Source of the DNA: Gnetum montanum
Taxonomy: Eukaryota > Streptophyta > Gnetopsida > Gnetales > Gnetaceae
Direction of reading: 5' to 3'
Assembly (NCBI GenBank): GCA_015680685.1
Contig: MNCI01026470.1
Span: forward strand, 122,366-186,365
Length of the DNA stretch: 64,000 nucleotides
Notes under the pieces: generated by a model
What the model saw: the letters and a program-made list of their open reading frames with translations, nothing else
The model's database searches: none
Told to the model about the DNA's origin: nothing
Shown here: positions 44,301 to 55,324 of the stretch, piece by piece
Layout: each line of letters starts with the position of its first letter
How positions within the stretch are numbered: the stretch's first letter is position 1
Made by a program: the position numbers and the translations under genes

Positions 44301-45370
44301 CTTGTGCTATTTTAACTGTGTTAGTTCCCAAGGACACTGATGCATTAAGGATGTTCATAAACTCTAGGGCTATTAATACAAATTCCAATCAGGTTTAGAT
44401 TTCTTATTCCTAGGATGGATGACATTCTTCATGTGCTTGCCAATGTTGAGATTTTTTCTAAAATTTATTTAAAAAGTGGTTATCATAAAATAAGGATTAG
44501 ACTGAGAGATGCATAGAAAACAACCTTTAAGATACTTGATGCCTTGTATGAGTGGTTAGTCATGCCTTTTGGGATAACCAAGGCTCCAACCACATTTATG
44601 AGGCTCATACATGAAGTCCTAAGGGATTTTATTGGTAAATGTTGCATTTTTTTCTTTGATGATATTCTTGTTTATAGTTCTAAGAAAGATGAACATGTAC
44701 AACATTTGAGGATGATATGCTCCAAGTTTTGAGAGGAAACATTGGTGATTAATGCTAAGAAATGCCACTTCATGAAGAAAGAAATTACCTACCTAGGTCA
44801 TGTTGTCTCCAAGAATCAAGTCAAGATGGGTAAGATAAAGATAATTAAGGAATGATCTTCACCTAAGGATGTGGAAGACGTGAGATATTTTCTTGGATTT
44901 TTTGGCTTCTATAGAAAATTTATTAAGAATTTTAGTTTCATTACATGGCCTATGCTATCTTGTTTAAAGAAAAATTCAACATTTGTATGGGATAATGAGA
45001 AAGAAAAATTATTTTAATCATTGAAAGACAGAATTTTTAGTCCTCTAGTTTTGGCAATTTTAAATTGCATTATTTTTCAAAGAAGTAAATAAATCTAGAC
45101 AAAAGTATAGTGTGCATGAAAAGGAGTTATATGCTATAATTCAAGCCATTAAACATTGGAGACATTACTTACTAGGATTAGAGTTTCTTTTATTTATTTC
45201 TCATAGAGAACTTCAATTTTTGAATTCTCAAAAGAAATTAAGTGCCAAGCACATGAAATGGGTAGAGAAATTGCAAGAATTTCATTTTTTAAAAAACACA
45301 GGAGTGGGAAGTCTAATGTTGTGACTAATGCTTTTTCTAGAGTCCATGTTGTTTCTTCTAAGGTGAAACT
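44301..45370 (+). pseudogene. pol: Reverse transcriptase and RNase H of C
   Basis: PRMDDILHVLANVEIFSKI, YHKIRIRLRDA, WLVMPFGITKAPTTFMRLIH, and the catalytic FFDDILVYS (Asp pair at 44658-44663). INAKKCHFMKKEITYLGHVV, VRYFLGFFGFYRKFIKNF and FVWDNEKEK follow. RNase H remnant: YSVHEKELYAIIQAIKHWRH (45106-45165) and SAKHMKWVEKLQEF. A deletion removed the middle of the connection domain near 45060-45100 (the DAS region is not found). Confidence 0.88.
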
Positions 45371-46821
45371 TTAAGGATTTGATTCTTTTGCTTCATTATA
45401 TCCTAATGATAAGGATTTTGGTCTAATTTGTAAAGAGTTATCTTTCCCATTATTAGGAATAATTGATTAATGGAAAGCTTATCATGTGAAGAATGGGATT
45501 TTGTTTAAGAATGGAAAAATTTGTGTTCCAAAGTGTGATTTCAAGTACAAACACCTTAAATGGAAACACCAAAGTGACATCTCTGCACATATGGGCAAGA
45601 CCAAGACATTGGAATTGGTAAGAAAAAATTACTTTTGGCTAGCTATGTATAGCGATGTGGTTAAATTTGTAAAATAATGCTATACTTATTAAAATTTCAA
45701 AGGGGCAAAAGGTGTAAATGGTCATTAGCTACCTTTGCCAATCCCAAATGATCCTTGGGAAAGTGTGTCTTCAAATTTGTTTGTGGCATTCCTAAGAAAA
45801 AATTTCGTCATGATTCTATACTTGTTGTAGTAGATAGATTTACAAAGATGGCTCATTTTATTCCATGCAAGAAATGTAGTGATGCTTCTCATGTTACGCA
45901 TTTATTCTCTCATCATGTTGTAAGGCTACATGACATTCCTATACACATTTTGATTGATAGGGATGTCAAGTTTACCAACCATTTTTGAAGATATCTTTGG
46001 AAATTACTTGGAACCAAGTTGTATTTTTCCATAGCCTATCATCCCCAAACTGATGGGAAAATTGAAGTTGTGAATAGGTCTCTATTGAATATTTTGAGGT
46101 GTTTATGTGAGGATTAGCCTCAAAGGTTTAAAAAATTGTTGGCCCATGTTAAATTCTCATACAATATTTCTTTCCATTCTAGTATTAGTAAGAGCTCGTT
46201 TATGGCAAATTATGAGTTTTTACAAAGAATGGTTGATGAGTTGAGGAAGTTTGAAGATTGTGCCTCTTTAATTTTAGACTTTGTTGAGAAAATGAAAGAA
46301 TTGCATCAACATGTTAAATCTTACTTGGAGAAAAAGATAAAGATTATGTTTTCCAAGGCCAATGATAGCAAGAGGACAATTAATTTCTAGATTTATGATT
46401 ATGTTTGATTTACTTAAGCAAAGAAAGGTAAAAGAATGTGCACTTTTACAAGCTCAAGTCAAATAGAATTGGTCCATTTCATATCAGGGCCAAAATCAAT
46501 CCAAATGCTTATGAGATTGACTTACCTAATGATTTTCCTATATCTTGTTTTTTTAATGAGGGATATTCTTGAGATTCTTAAGGATGTCCTTAAGGACTCA
46601 AACTCATCTAAGCCACTAAGGAAAGCAATTTTGCTACAAGAAAGGGAGGTTAGAGGCACAAGAGATAGAAAAGTGCATGAGTACTTGGTGTATTGGAATG
46701 ATGAAGGATCTAAAAATGTCATTTAGATCCATGAGAAATATTTTTCTTTATGGGGGCTTAATGTTATCCCAAGTGTACAACCAAATTGAGAATAGTTTTA
46801 AATTCTTAAGGGTGGAAGAGA
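45371..46821 (+). pseudogene. pol: Integrase of C with chromodomain-like tail, and purine tract
   Basis: KWKHQSDISAHMGKTKTLEL and NYFWLAMYSDVVKFV (zinc part, Cys pair damaged). Core: IPKKKFRHDSILVVVDRFTK, MAHFIPCKKCSDASHVTHLF, IDRDVKF with D at 45956, and the E at 46064 in YHPQTDGKIEVVNRS, spaced 35 residues apart. The tail KVHEYLVYWNDEGSKNVI (46672-46724) resembles the YLVKWKG core of a chromodomain. The purine tract GGTGGAAGAGA ends at 46821. The chromodomain call is the weakest part. Confidence 0.8.
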
Positions 46822-47065
46822 TGATGAGGATATCACCCAACCCATGTCTAATCCTTAGTGTGTTTGTCCATAGATGTTTGTGTGTTGTTGTGTTTTTATT
46901 TTAGTGTTGTTTTGTTGATGATGATATTAGGCTATTTTGACATGTTTGGGAGTGTTTTGGAACTATTTTGATGAGTTTAACAGGTTCTAGGGGCTATGGG
47001 AACCTATTTGGAGGTGTTTGAAGGTTCTAGGCCTCAAAACAAGCACCTTTAATTTTGGCCCTAGC

Positions 47066-47230
47066 ATATTAGACATTTACCTTGATAGTTAGATGTCTCA
47101 TCTACAATAAATATGTCTACACTCTCTCAAGACATCTTAGACTAGATGTCTAACTTGACTTCAAGATGTCTACTCTGACATCTTTGCACTTGGGAAAGAT
47201 GTCACTTGTTTCTCCAAAACGTCTCACATG
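47066..47230 (+). promoter_or_regulatory. C LTR promoter word cluster (AGATGTCT/AGACATCT)
   Basis: AGATGTCT or AGACATCT-like octamers recur in both orientations (near 47090, 47141, 47154, 47176, 47188, 47209), all within about 250 bp upstream of the TATA box. AGATGTCT is the reverse complement of AGACATCT. Confidence 0.65.
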
Positions 47231-47325
47231 TATTTTAACGAAAATCAAATTGAATGATAAATTGGAGGGAAGATGAAGAGATAGAGGGAAGGATATAAAT
47301 GGACCTCTTGGACCTTCAATTTGGT

Positions 47326-47412
47326 CAAGAGAGAGAGCCTAGAAAGAGAGAGAGAGAGAGAGTAAAGAGAGAGTGTAAGGAGTTAAGAGAAGAGAGTAGA
47401 GAGAGATAGGCT
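47326..47412 (+). repeat. GA-rich microsatellite in C LTR
   Basis: Runs of GA (longest about 47345-47366) with AGAGAGA islands to 47410, in the transcribed leader just downstream of the TATA box. Confidence 0.9.
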
Positions 47413-47648
47413 CTTGGAAAGATGCCTTGATCATCATTCATTTGAGAGTGTATTTTCTTTGATTGAGTGTGTGTAATAATTTTATTAAATCTCTTATCTA
47501 TCCTTGGGATTTTTTTCTTTTTTTCAGTTGTAATTTCTCCATTTGAGCAAGAATAAAGCTTTCATTTCCTTTTCTTGTCCAAATTTGTTATTTTATGACA
47601 TTGAGAGAGCTTTGATTATGGAATCCATGGGAGCTCCTCATCACTAAG

Positions 47649-48292
47649 AGGCCAATAATGCAAAAGAGATGATGATCTTTAATCCATAATTATCAAAGGT
47701 AATAATGAATTCCTCTAGTCATGACCTTTAATAAGCTTACAAGGAAAATCTAGCGCTAACCTAAGACAATCATTGCTTGTAAAATGTTGAGCAATAGAAA
47801 GACCAAATGGTGGAATACATTCACCAACAATAGGAACAACTTGGTAAGGTAAACATCGATTTGAATAGGTTAACTATAGAAAATAGGAATTTTTGATGGA
47901 GATGGTTTGGCCCATTCACTAAAATATTGCAATTAAGGTCGTTGCTTAGAATAATGAGATCCTAAAGTACAAACAAGTCAAGAACCACTATAGGGATCAA
48001 GAGAGGATGCTCAAAGAAATTAATTGAAGAGATGTTAAGTTGACAAGGGTAAAAGTAAATGAAGCCCTCTAACAACTCCAATAAAGAGGTAATGTATGAC
48101 AGCTCATCTTTGATGGCCTCAACACATAAAACTAAGTAGAGATCTACCTAAAGAGTTGTTGATCGAGAAGACGATAGGATAGATGATGCTTGCCAACCTT
48201 TGTTATGAAAAATTGGCAATGTTGATAGCAGGGAGACCTAGATTAGAGTTAGAGAAGTAGGTGGATAACTCTTACCTCCTCAATAAGGTAGA
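47649..48292 (+). pseudogene. ORF2 of D, coiled-coil fragment 2
   Basis: Resumes after C. GKVNIDLNRLTIENRNF aligns with VKVNTKLRKLATKNQNL of B. A stretch parallel to B's LANLCYENLVMLIAKWPWLE follows (here ANLCYEKLAMLIAGRPRLE), then NKV, where E is inserted. Stops and frame changes throughout. Confidence 0.78.
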
Positions 48293-49105
48293 TGATGAGC
48301 AGTGAGGTATCCCTATGTCCAACTATATGAATTACAAGCATTCACGTGCAATCCAATCAAACTCCATAGACCTTAAGTTATTAAGTACATTGGTTTCAAG
48401 GAAGTGAAATCTAATTGAAATGATCATTTTATTCTCAATTCCACTTGTGAGGTACAAGTATATGGTTCAGTGTAATTGAGGTATGTGATTTTTATCATTT
48501 TATGTTTTATAAGCTTAATCACCTAGAACTAGAATGAAAGGTAGAGTAATGTAATATCTAATTAACCTACTACCTAGCTAGGCTAACACAAGTACTCATT
48601 CCCACTCCCTGGACACATCTTGAATGCAGGTAGTGCTACTAGGTTACCAAATGTTAAGTGTTTATGGGTTACCAATTACTATATGTATGCTCAAAGTGGT
48701 TGTGATTGTATTCATTAATAACTAAAAATTAATTTCTTATTGAAAATGCATTGAAGAAAACATTAATCTATTCTCAATGCTACAAGGATTATCAAAAGAG
48801 CTCATCTTTATTCCCATACACTACTGTGCTCAGGTACATCAGTGATTGAATAAAGGTTTGTACACACTTAGACTCCTACTGTGGGCACTCAAAATATTCT
48901 AACTCTAGAGAAAAAAAATTGCAAGAGCTTCACTACACTATAAAAACTATGAAAAACTATATGAAAATGGTGAGCCCAAATGCTATATTTATAGGTTATC
49001 ATATACCCTATGATATTGGATATTCGACAATGCATCTTAGGCTCCGATATTGAGGCTCCAATATCAGATATCTGATATTGGAGCTAATCAAAACATGATT
49101 TGTCA
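48293..49105 (-). mobile_element. E third (outer 3') LTR
   Basis: Minus strand TGACAAATCATG (49105) to family end GGGATACCTCACTGCTCATCA (48293), 813 bp. TATA (minus) at 48984-48993. Contains a perfect 30-bp palindrome in its word region. Confidence 0.88.
49055..49084. repeat. Perfect 30-bp palindrome in E LTR
   Basis: GCTCCAATATCAGAT (49055-49069) is followed immediately by its exact reverse complement (49070-49084). It lies directly upstream of the minus-strand TATA box and is built from the CCAATATC word. Confidence 0.97.
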
Positions 49106-49576
49106 TACCACCATGACTAAATAAAAACTCATCCTCTAGTGAAGAAGAGGAGGAACAAGAAGGATTTCCATGACTTCTATAGTGTTCCCCAAGGTTCCTT
49201 GATTTATCCTTTCTAGATTTCGAGGAGGTCTTCAGCCTTGAGGCCTTCCCTTACCTAGGACTTGTTTCATCCTCCCTAGGATTTTCTACCTTAGGTGAAT
49301 GTAGTCCTTGAGTGTCACCAAGGTGGTCATGAACATATGAAACCCCCACATGAGGTTGATCATTCCAATTTTCTTCATCATATATCTCGTTAATTCTCCA
49401 ATGAATGCTTTCACTATATAATGCATTATCGCTTCCTTGTGAAAGAGACTTTATTTCTAGTAAATGATGTGTGTGATTTAATATTTTCTAAGAGATATCT
49501 TGTGAATGCATTTACATCAATTATGTATGATATAACTAATCTAGATAACTAGCACCATCCTTAGCAGCAGTGCCAA
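49106..49576 (-). pseudogene. gag: E second interior: primer site and gag start joined to purine tract
   Basis: Primer site TTGGCACTGCTGCTAAGGAT (49576 leftward), then gag N-terminus SLSQGSDNALYSESIHW... to about NPSCSSSSSL. It is joined within TTCACT/AGAGGATGAG to the segment before the 3' purine tract (CATGGTGGTA). The homologous intact start is at 57937-57500. The ATG at the gag start has decayed (ATAAAG). A deletion removed nearly the whole interior, with short homology (TTCACT-GAGGATGAG) at the joint. Confidence 0.85.
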
Positions 49577-50427
49577 TGATGAGCAGCGAGGTACCTCTAC
49601 ATCCAACCATATGAATCACAAGCATTCATGCATAATCCAGTTGAATTCTGTGGATGGGACTAGTTGTGCATCTAAATAATTATGCTTTGATTATAGTTCA
49701 TTGTCTTCCCACTTAGAATAGTGGTAGCTTTATCATGTATGATTTAGTCCAAATTGAGGCATATTATTGATGTTGCCTACTCCTATGCTACTCCTAATGA
49801 TAATAAAGAAATAAATTAATTAAGCTAATGAACAATGGAAAGTAAAACCTAAACTAGCCTACGTGTAATGAGTATCCATTCTTAATTACCCACACATGCC
49901 ATGGACTTTGTGAGACTACCTCTGGGATTGCCAAGCATACATCACTAGACTCACCAAAAAATACATTGTTGGGTTACCAAGAAATTACACTTAAGCACTT
50001 ATGATTTAGTCGTACTCATTTCACTTAATGACAAGAATAGTAAATAGTAATAAGTGGAAACATTAACTAAAGAAAATAGTAAAGAATTAAATCAACAATA
50101 AATCTAAGTGGATGCTGCAATGATGGAGGTAATTTTGATCTTTATTTCTAGTCATGTAACATGTTCAAGTATGTCAAACTCAAATAAGAATTTCATACAA
50201 TTACAAATATCACACTACGAACATACACTGTGAATAATAGAATTAGAAATCAACAATCTATGAAAAGGCTAACTAAAATGTAAAACTAAAAACTCCTTCC
50301 CAACCATGCATACAAGTGTTGTATTTATAGGCTGACATGAAAGAGATGATATCAGATATCCAACATCATTTCTTGGAACCTGATATTGTGTATCTAATAT
50401 CGAGGTTGTCATAATCATGACTCATCA
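49577..50427 (-). mobile_element. E middle LTR
   Basis: 851 bp, minus strand TGATGAGTCATGATTATG (50427) to CCTCGCTGCTCATCA (49577). TATA at 50321-50330 (minus), CCAATATC-type words at 50345-50410. It serves as the 3' LTR of the full interior and the 5' LTR of the short one. Confidence 0.9.
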
Positions 50428-50489
50428 TATCCCCATGATTGAATAAAAACTTGTTCTTGAGTTAAACAAAATGAGGAAGAAGTTCTTTA

Positions 50490-53319
50490 CAAAATATTGG
50501 GAAGGTATGGAATTATTGACTAACTTAAAAAATTAACTAAATAAATAGACTCTTACATGTTGCAGTGGTATTTTACAAAACTTTGGACACCATATTACAA
50601 GACACAAAATCAACGAAGCTCATGTAGTTCCCAAAGGTGGTGGCTCTTCCATTGGTTGTTTCCCTTTGTCACCAGGCTTGTAACATCTATAATAATTAAG
50701 GAGTGCCTGCAACTTTTTTTCTTCTATCCTTGGATCATGTACTGTCTAGGTTATTGAACCAATATGTGTTGGCATAATACATCCCAAGGACATGGTAGTT
50801 GTGGAAACATTTTTTTGGCCTTCACATACCAGGTTGCAAACTACTATCACTCCTCTTCAAATGCCCTAGCATATTCTTTGAACTCATGATACTCTATGAG
50901 TCTCCTGGCTAGGTCTGAAGTGACATCCTTCTATTCATGGTTATGTTTTTTAACCACTTAAAGTTTCGAGTTTGCAATGTAAAGTTTTTGTAAAGCAGCT
51001 TTTCTATCTGCAAACTCTTTCTCATATAATGCATAAGTGGTTGCTACTTGTTTCTCCAACTCTCTTCTAAGATAAATTTCTATTAACATGGTAATTTTGG
51101 CATATCTAAGGTTAGCTAATGGCATGTATTCTTTCAAATATTTGATCTACAAGTCTTTGTTCTTCACTTTCGCCTAATGGACTAGTGCATAACTATCTAG
51201 AATTGGCTACCAATAAAGATTCTATGTTGAGATGGTCCTAATGTGGGCTTTATCCATCTAAATTTCTTTTTTTTTATCTACTTGCACATGCCTACCTAGT
51301 CCCAAAATTGTTCTTTCAGCTTTTCATGTTGTTTGGCCTCATTTTGCCATGCAATGGTGGACTTCTGTTAAATGGTGTGGACCTTCTCCATTGAGGGGGT
51401 TCTATTTTCTCTAGCTAGTTTTCTGATATCATGGTTGGCCCTCATTAGTTATTCTCTTAACTAATGGACACTTTCTTTTAGAACATTCTTTTGTTTCTCA
51501 ATGGTAGTCAACTAGGTGTTTTCTGAAATAAGATATTTATTCTCTTCCTATGTGGTGGTCAATGCCTTCTTGTGAGAATAAGACTATGAATTAGTAGTAG
51601 AGGCATTCCAAAATGCCTTCCCATTTTCTTGCTATGTAGATTTATTTTCCTTAATCAATTTGATGAGCTGCTATATTCTAAATGAGTCAAACTAGTTGGG
51701 CACAATAAATCAGGTAGGATCCTATCTTTCAACTCTAAGGGTGGCCAAATCTTGTTGCAAATGTTGCAGTTTTGCTTTTGCATGTTCCATCCTAATCTCA
51801 ACCATGACCATCTTTTCTTTTGTGTCTATGAGGTCTAACCATGCTATAGTGACATCATTGGGAATGTAAAACAAGGTGGTCATCACCTGTCCTATCTACA
51901 GTAGTTGATCTAACACATCCTCATGTGCCATAGGAGTCATCAAAGTTCTAGCGAGCATTTGTGCATCTCTAGTCCCAGTCTAATCTACTAGCTACATAAT
52001 AGACACATTAAATGATTCCTTGATATGATCCATTATTACTTTTGCTACACCAATTGTATCTTGATGCTACATTACCACTACTATGGCACCTTCTCCTATT
52101 TCAAGCATCACTTGGAAGGATGTGACATTACTAGAGATTTTTCTAGACCATTGGGATTCTCCTCCTAATTTTAGTGACACTTTTCCTCTTATCAGATCAG
52201 CCAAAATGATCAGCTACACCTTGTCTAGGACTTTGAAGAGGTTTGATTCCTCTCTGCTTCCCATGTTGAGAATTTCATTTTTTGTAAGTGGCTTATTTCT
52301 TGGTAGCAATGGCAGAGCTTATGTTTCATGGTGCAATTCAGGCTCCTTTTTTGCTTTCTTTTCTGGTTCTGTTTCCTTCCTTGGTTCTAGTTCTTCATCA
52401 AGGTCTTTCCTTAGTGCTGCTAGTTTAAGTAATTTAATGAAGGAGGCATTTTGATCCTTCTTGGGAATGTCATTTTGTGTACCCCCCCTAGGATTTTAGT
52501 GTGCTTGCATAATTTTTGGATTGGGCAAGGAAATGGAAGTGTTAACTTCCCTACCTTTTTCTCCTCAAACTACCTCTAAATCTCTATATAGTAATACTAG
52601 GGAAGGTTGACTATGTATTTGGCCATTAGGATGGCATTTCCTGTAGTTGCATAGGCTGAAATTCTATTAAGTCCTTTGGTTGAGAAGAGATGACACATGC
52701 CTAGCTTGAAGTATGTCCTCTTTTCTAGAGTCAATTCATTGTATGTTTTTTCATCCTTACTGTATGCCTGCCTCAACCATAGCTTTCTAGTGTCAATGTT
52801 AGATCTTGTAGATAGATGGGCCAACTTAATCCCTTTATTTGGTAGATTGAGAGCTTTTTCAATTGCTTTAACCAAGAATTAAACATTTACTCCACAAATC
52901 TTGATAATGGTACCTTCATCTTTGTCGTGCTAGAATTGGTAGGTTTCACTAAGTTACCATTCATTGTTGTTTGAAAGAATCAGCCACAAGGGTGACGCTT
53001 GGAGTTATGTTCAAATGGATTCAAGGGAAAATGCCATAAATAGCCCAAATTTTATATCCACGATGACCATGGTCAACATGGATTTTTCTTGAATGGCATC
53101 AAGGCATTCTAGGGACAACATGAGGTGTTGTTCTTGCATGGGGGCTGGTGGTGTTGCAGCCTCTTCTTAGATTGACTGTCTTGTGATAGAAGCCTGTTGA
53201 TGGATACTGAATGATTAGGCTTCCCATTCTTCATGCTCAACTTACTGGTCCCCACCACCCCTTGGACATTTGGATACTCCTTGTGAAGGTCCTCCTTCTA
53301 TTTCTCTTTTTGGGGCCAT
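50490..53319 (-). pseudogene. ORF2 of E
   Basis: ATG 53319 (MAPKREIEGGPSQGVSKCPR) after a TCGCAG acceptor-like end. Globular core YFKLGMCHLFSTKGLNRISA with LMAKYIVNLP (52875-52597, open). Then LTLPFPCPIQKLCKHTKIL, a long coiled coil with many stops (52100-50900), and the signature KKMFPQLPCPWDV near 50815-50770. About 940 codons originally. Dead. Confidence 0.8.
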
Positions 53320-55324
53320 CTGCGATCAATCAAAGATTGGATGTTACTAAGGTGTTGTTATGTATCATTAATAGGTTTATACCTTAATCATGGACTTAGT
53401 TTCATAATGTTCTTTAGCTTGTATGATTGCAAAGTTTAGAAAAATTTTCAAAAATATGCCCAAAAAGTGTTTTTCTTTTATGACCTTTCGCAATTAGTTC
53501 CTTTTTCCTTATGTGTGGCTTATTATGACGATTATAGTCCCTTGGGTGAAAAAATTAAGGTTTCTGGCTTTACCACGATTGATTTTTAACCATAACACTT
53601 ATGGTTTTTAAGATTCTTACCCTTATTATACCTTCTAGGTAATAGCAAATTGTGAAAATTTGGCACAAGTTTCCCACGCAAGCACCCCCACCATCCCACC
53701 CACCCACCACTACCCCACACCCCCCTCCCTCCACAACTAACTTGAACACTTTGGGGTCAAATAGGATCAAATGGTATGAGAATTAGAGTAGTGGAGAGAA
53801 AAATATTGCAAGTAGAAGTTGGTTTCTTAGAACTCTAAGTCACGAGAGAAAATTCAAAAAACTCCATTAGCTACAAATGATAAAAATAAAGTTTGGGTAT
53901 TGCAAGTGTCATATATATAGGTTTTGCACAACCTGATGTTAGGTATTTGATGTTGAGGTTGACCTAATATCGGGTACTCAATATCAGGGTCCATGAAAGT
54001 GCATTAATTAAAGGTACTGACCATGGAAAATGAAGCTCTGTGATTGGTTGGAAGGTTTGAGGTTAGGTTCATAGTTCTAGGGTAAGTAGGAAATCATACT
54101 AAGGCACTGAAAATGGTAGAAGATGGAGTTGTCAACATTTAAAGCTTTGGAAGATACAAGAAAAAAGGCATTAAATTGATGTTATTGAATAAATCAATTA
54201 TATGATAAGAAAAATGAAGAAATTTAATACTTAAGTGTTTGGAAGGTGAAGAGTTATGTGGTTGTGTCAAATAAGTACAAGTTACAAAAGTTACACAAGT
54301 GGATTCTCCCCAAAGCAAGCTCCATCCTATGATGCCCTTGTATAACCACACATAAAAATGCCCATAGGCACGAAGGGGTTGAATGTAATGCATACCGATG
54401 CAACAAAACACACATGTGAAAACCACCAATTTGAGATAATAAGTCTATGCTACACAAAACCACAAGTTGGAATCATACGGATATGGAGATGAGATGGACT
54501 GTAGAAAGGATTGCAAAAATTGGGATGTGAGGTGTCTCACCCAAGGCATAATAAATCCTTGTGTGTTATTAATGGTTAAATAATCATGAGTGCTTCTTTC
54601 TAAGATTCAAACCAAGTTCAAACCACATTTCAATGACATTGCATCATTTCATCGCTTTGGCTGACAGTTATAAGACTATCATAGTTGCAAGGAGTAACAT
54701 CACTTGGCATTTTTTCTAAGGAAGGAATTTTTTTCCCTTTTTCTTTGTTCTGAGTAGTTACCAACCTTTAGGCATGGGTACATGTCTTTCTAATGGGACC
54801 CTCATAATTTTATTCAATGCCTTGTTAGGTTACTCTTACTTCCATTTTTTATTAGATCTATAAGGATATAATTACAATTTTTAGCAACATGATAGAACAT
54901 ACAGAAGTGGCCAAAGAGAATCCACAAATCTACTTGATGTCACATCCTTTACATTCCCCCTTGGTTCTTCACTTTTTAGTCCAAGCACAATGATTATGAA
55001 TTTCTTTTTAGGTTGGATGATAAAAAGGAATATCATTATGACTAGAGCAAGAACCTCTTATTAATGGAATGAGTGGATGGATGACGTGGTCTCACTATCC
55101 AAATAATTAGTTTCTTATGACTCGACAACATAGAGAAAAGCTCACCTTAATGGGCTACATGATCATTTTATTCACAAGTAAGATTACATAACAAAGAAAA
55201 TGAAAAAAAAAACAACATAGAAAAAGTTGGAAGGAATTGGAAAAATTGTATTAAGAAATAAGAAATTGACAAAAAATTGTAAAATAAAAAGATGGAAAAC
55301 ACTTATGAAACATGAAGATTAGAA
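53320..55324 (-). mobile_element. E spacer and ORF2 leader
   Basis: About 2 kb of noncoding DNA homologous to the A/B/F/G spacers. Marks on the plus strand: GTGGTCTCACTATCC (55090), CATGGGTACATGTCTTTCTA (54773). Internal promoter at 53911-53995. A C-rich run (53680-53730) precedes the GGGGTC-AACACT leader. The intron donor seen in A, F and G has changed to GGGAC. Confidence 0.7.
53911..53995 (-). promoter_or_regulatory. Internal promoter of E
   Basis: Minus strand: GATATTGAGTACCCGATATT and ATCAAATACCTAACATCAGG words, then CTATATATAT (53920-53911). Same word family as the E LTRs. Confidence 0.55.

Larger units (their letters stand above)
29715..47643 (+). mobile_element. Element C: chromovirus-like Ty3/gypsy element (contains B)
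   Basis: 5' LTR remnant (29715-29965), gag nucleocapsid remnant (29966-30211), interruption by B, then protease to integrase (43540-46790) and a complete 3' LTR (46822-47643). Termini TGATGAGG and CCTCATCA are perfect inverted repeats. Target duplication TTAAG (29710-29714) / CTAAG (47644-47648), one mismatch. Most of the 5' LTR, the primer site and most of gag have been deleted. Confidence 0.9.
46822..47643 (+). mobile_element. 3' LTR of C
   Basis: 822 bp, TGATGAGGATATC to GAGCTCCTCATCA. AGATGTCT/AGACATCT words at 47084-47230, TATA (TATAAAT) at 47294-47300, a GA-rich leader (47326-47412), then T-rich U5. Confidence 0.93.
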
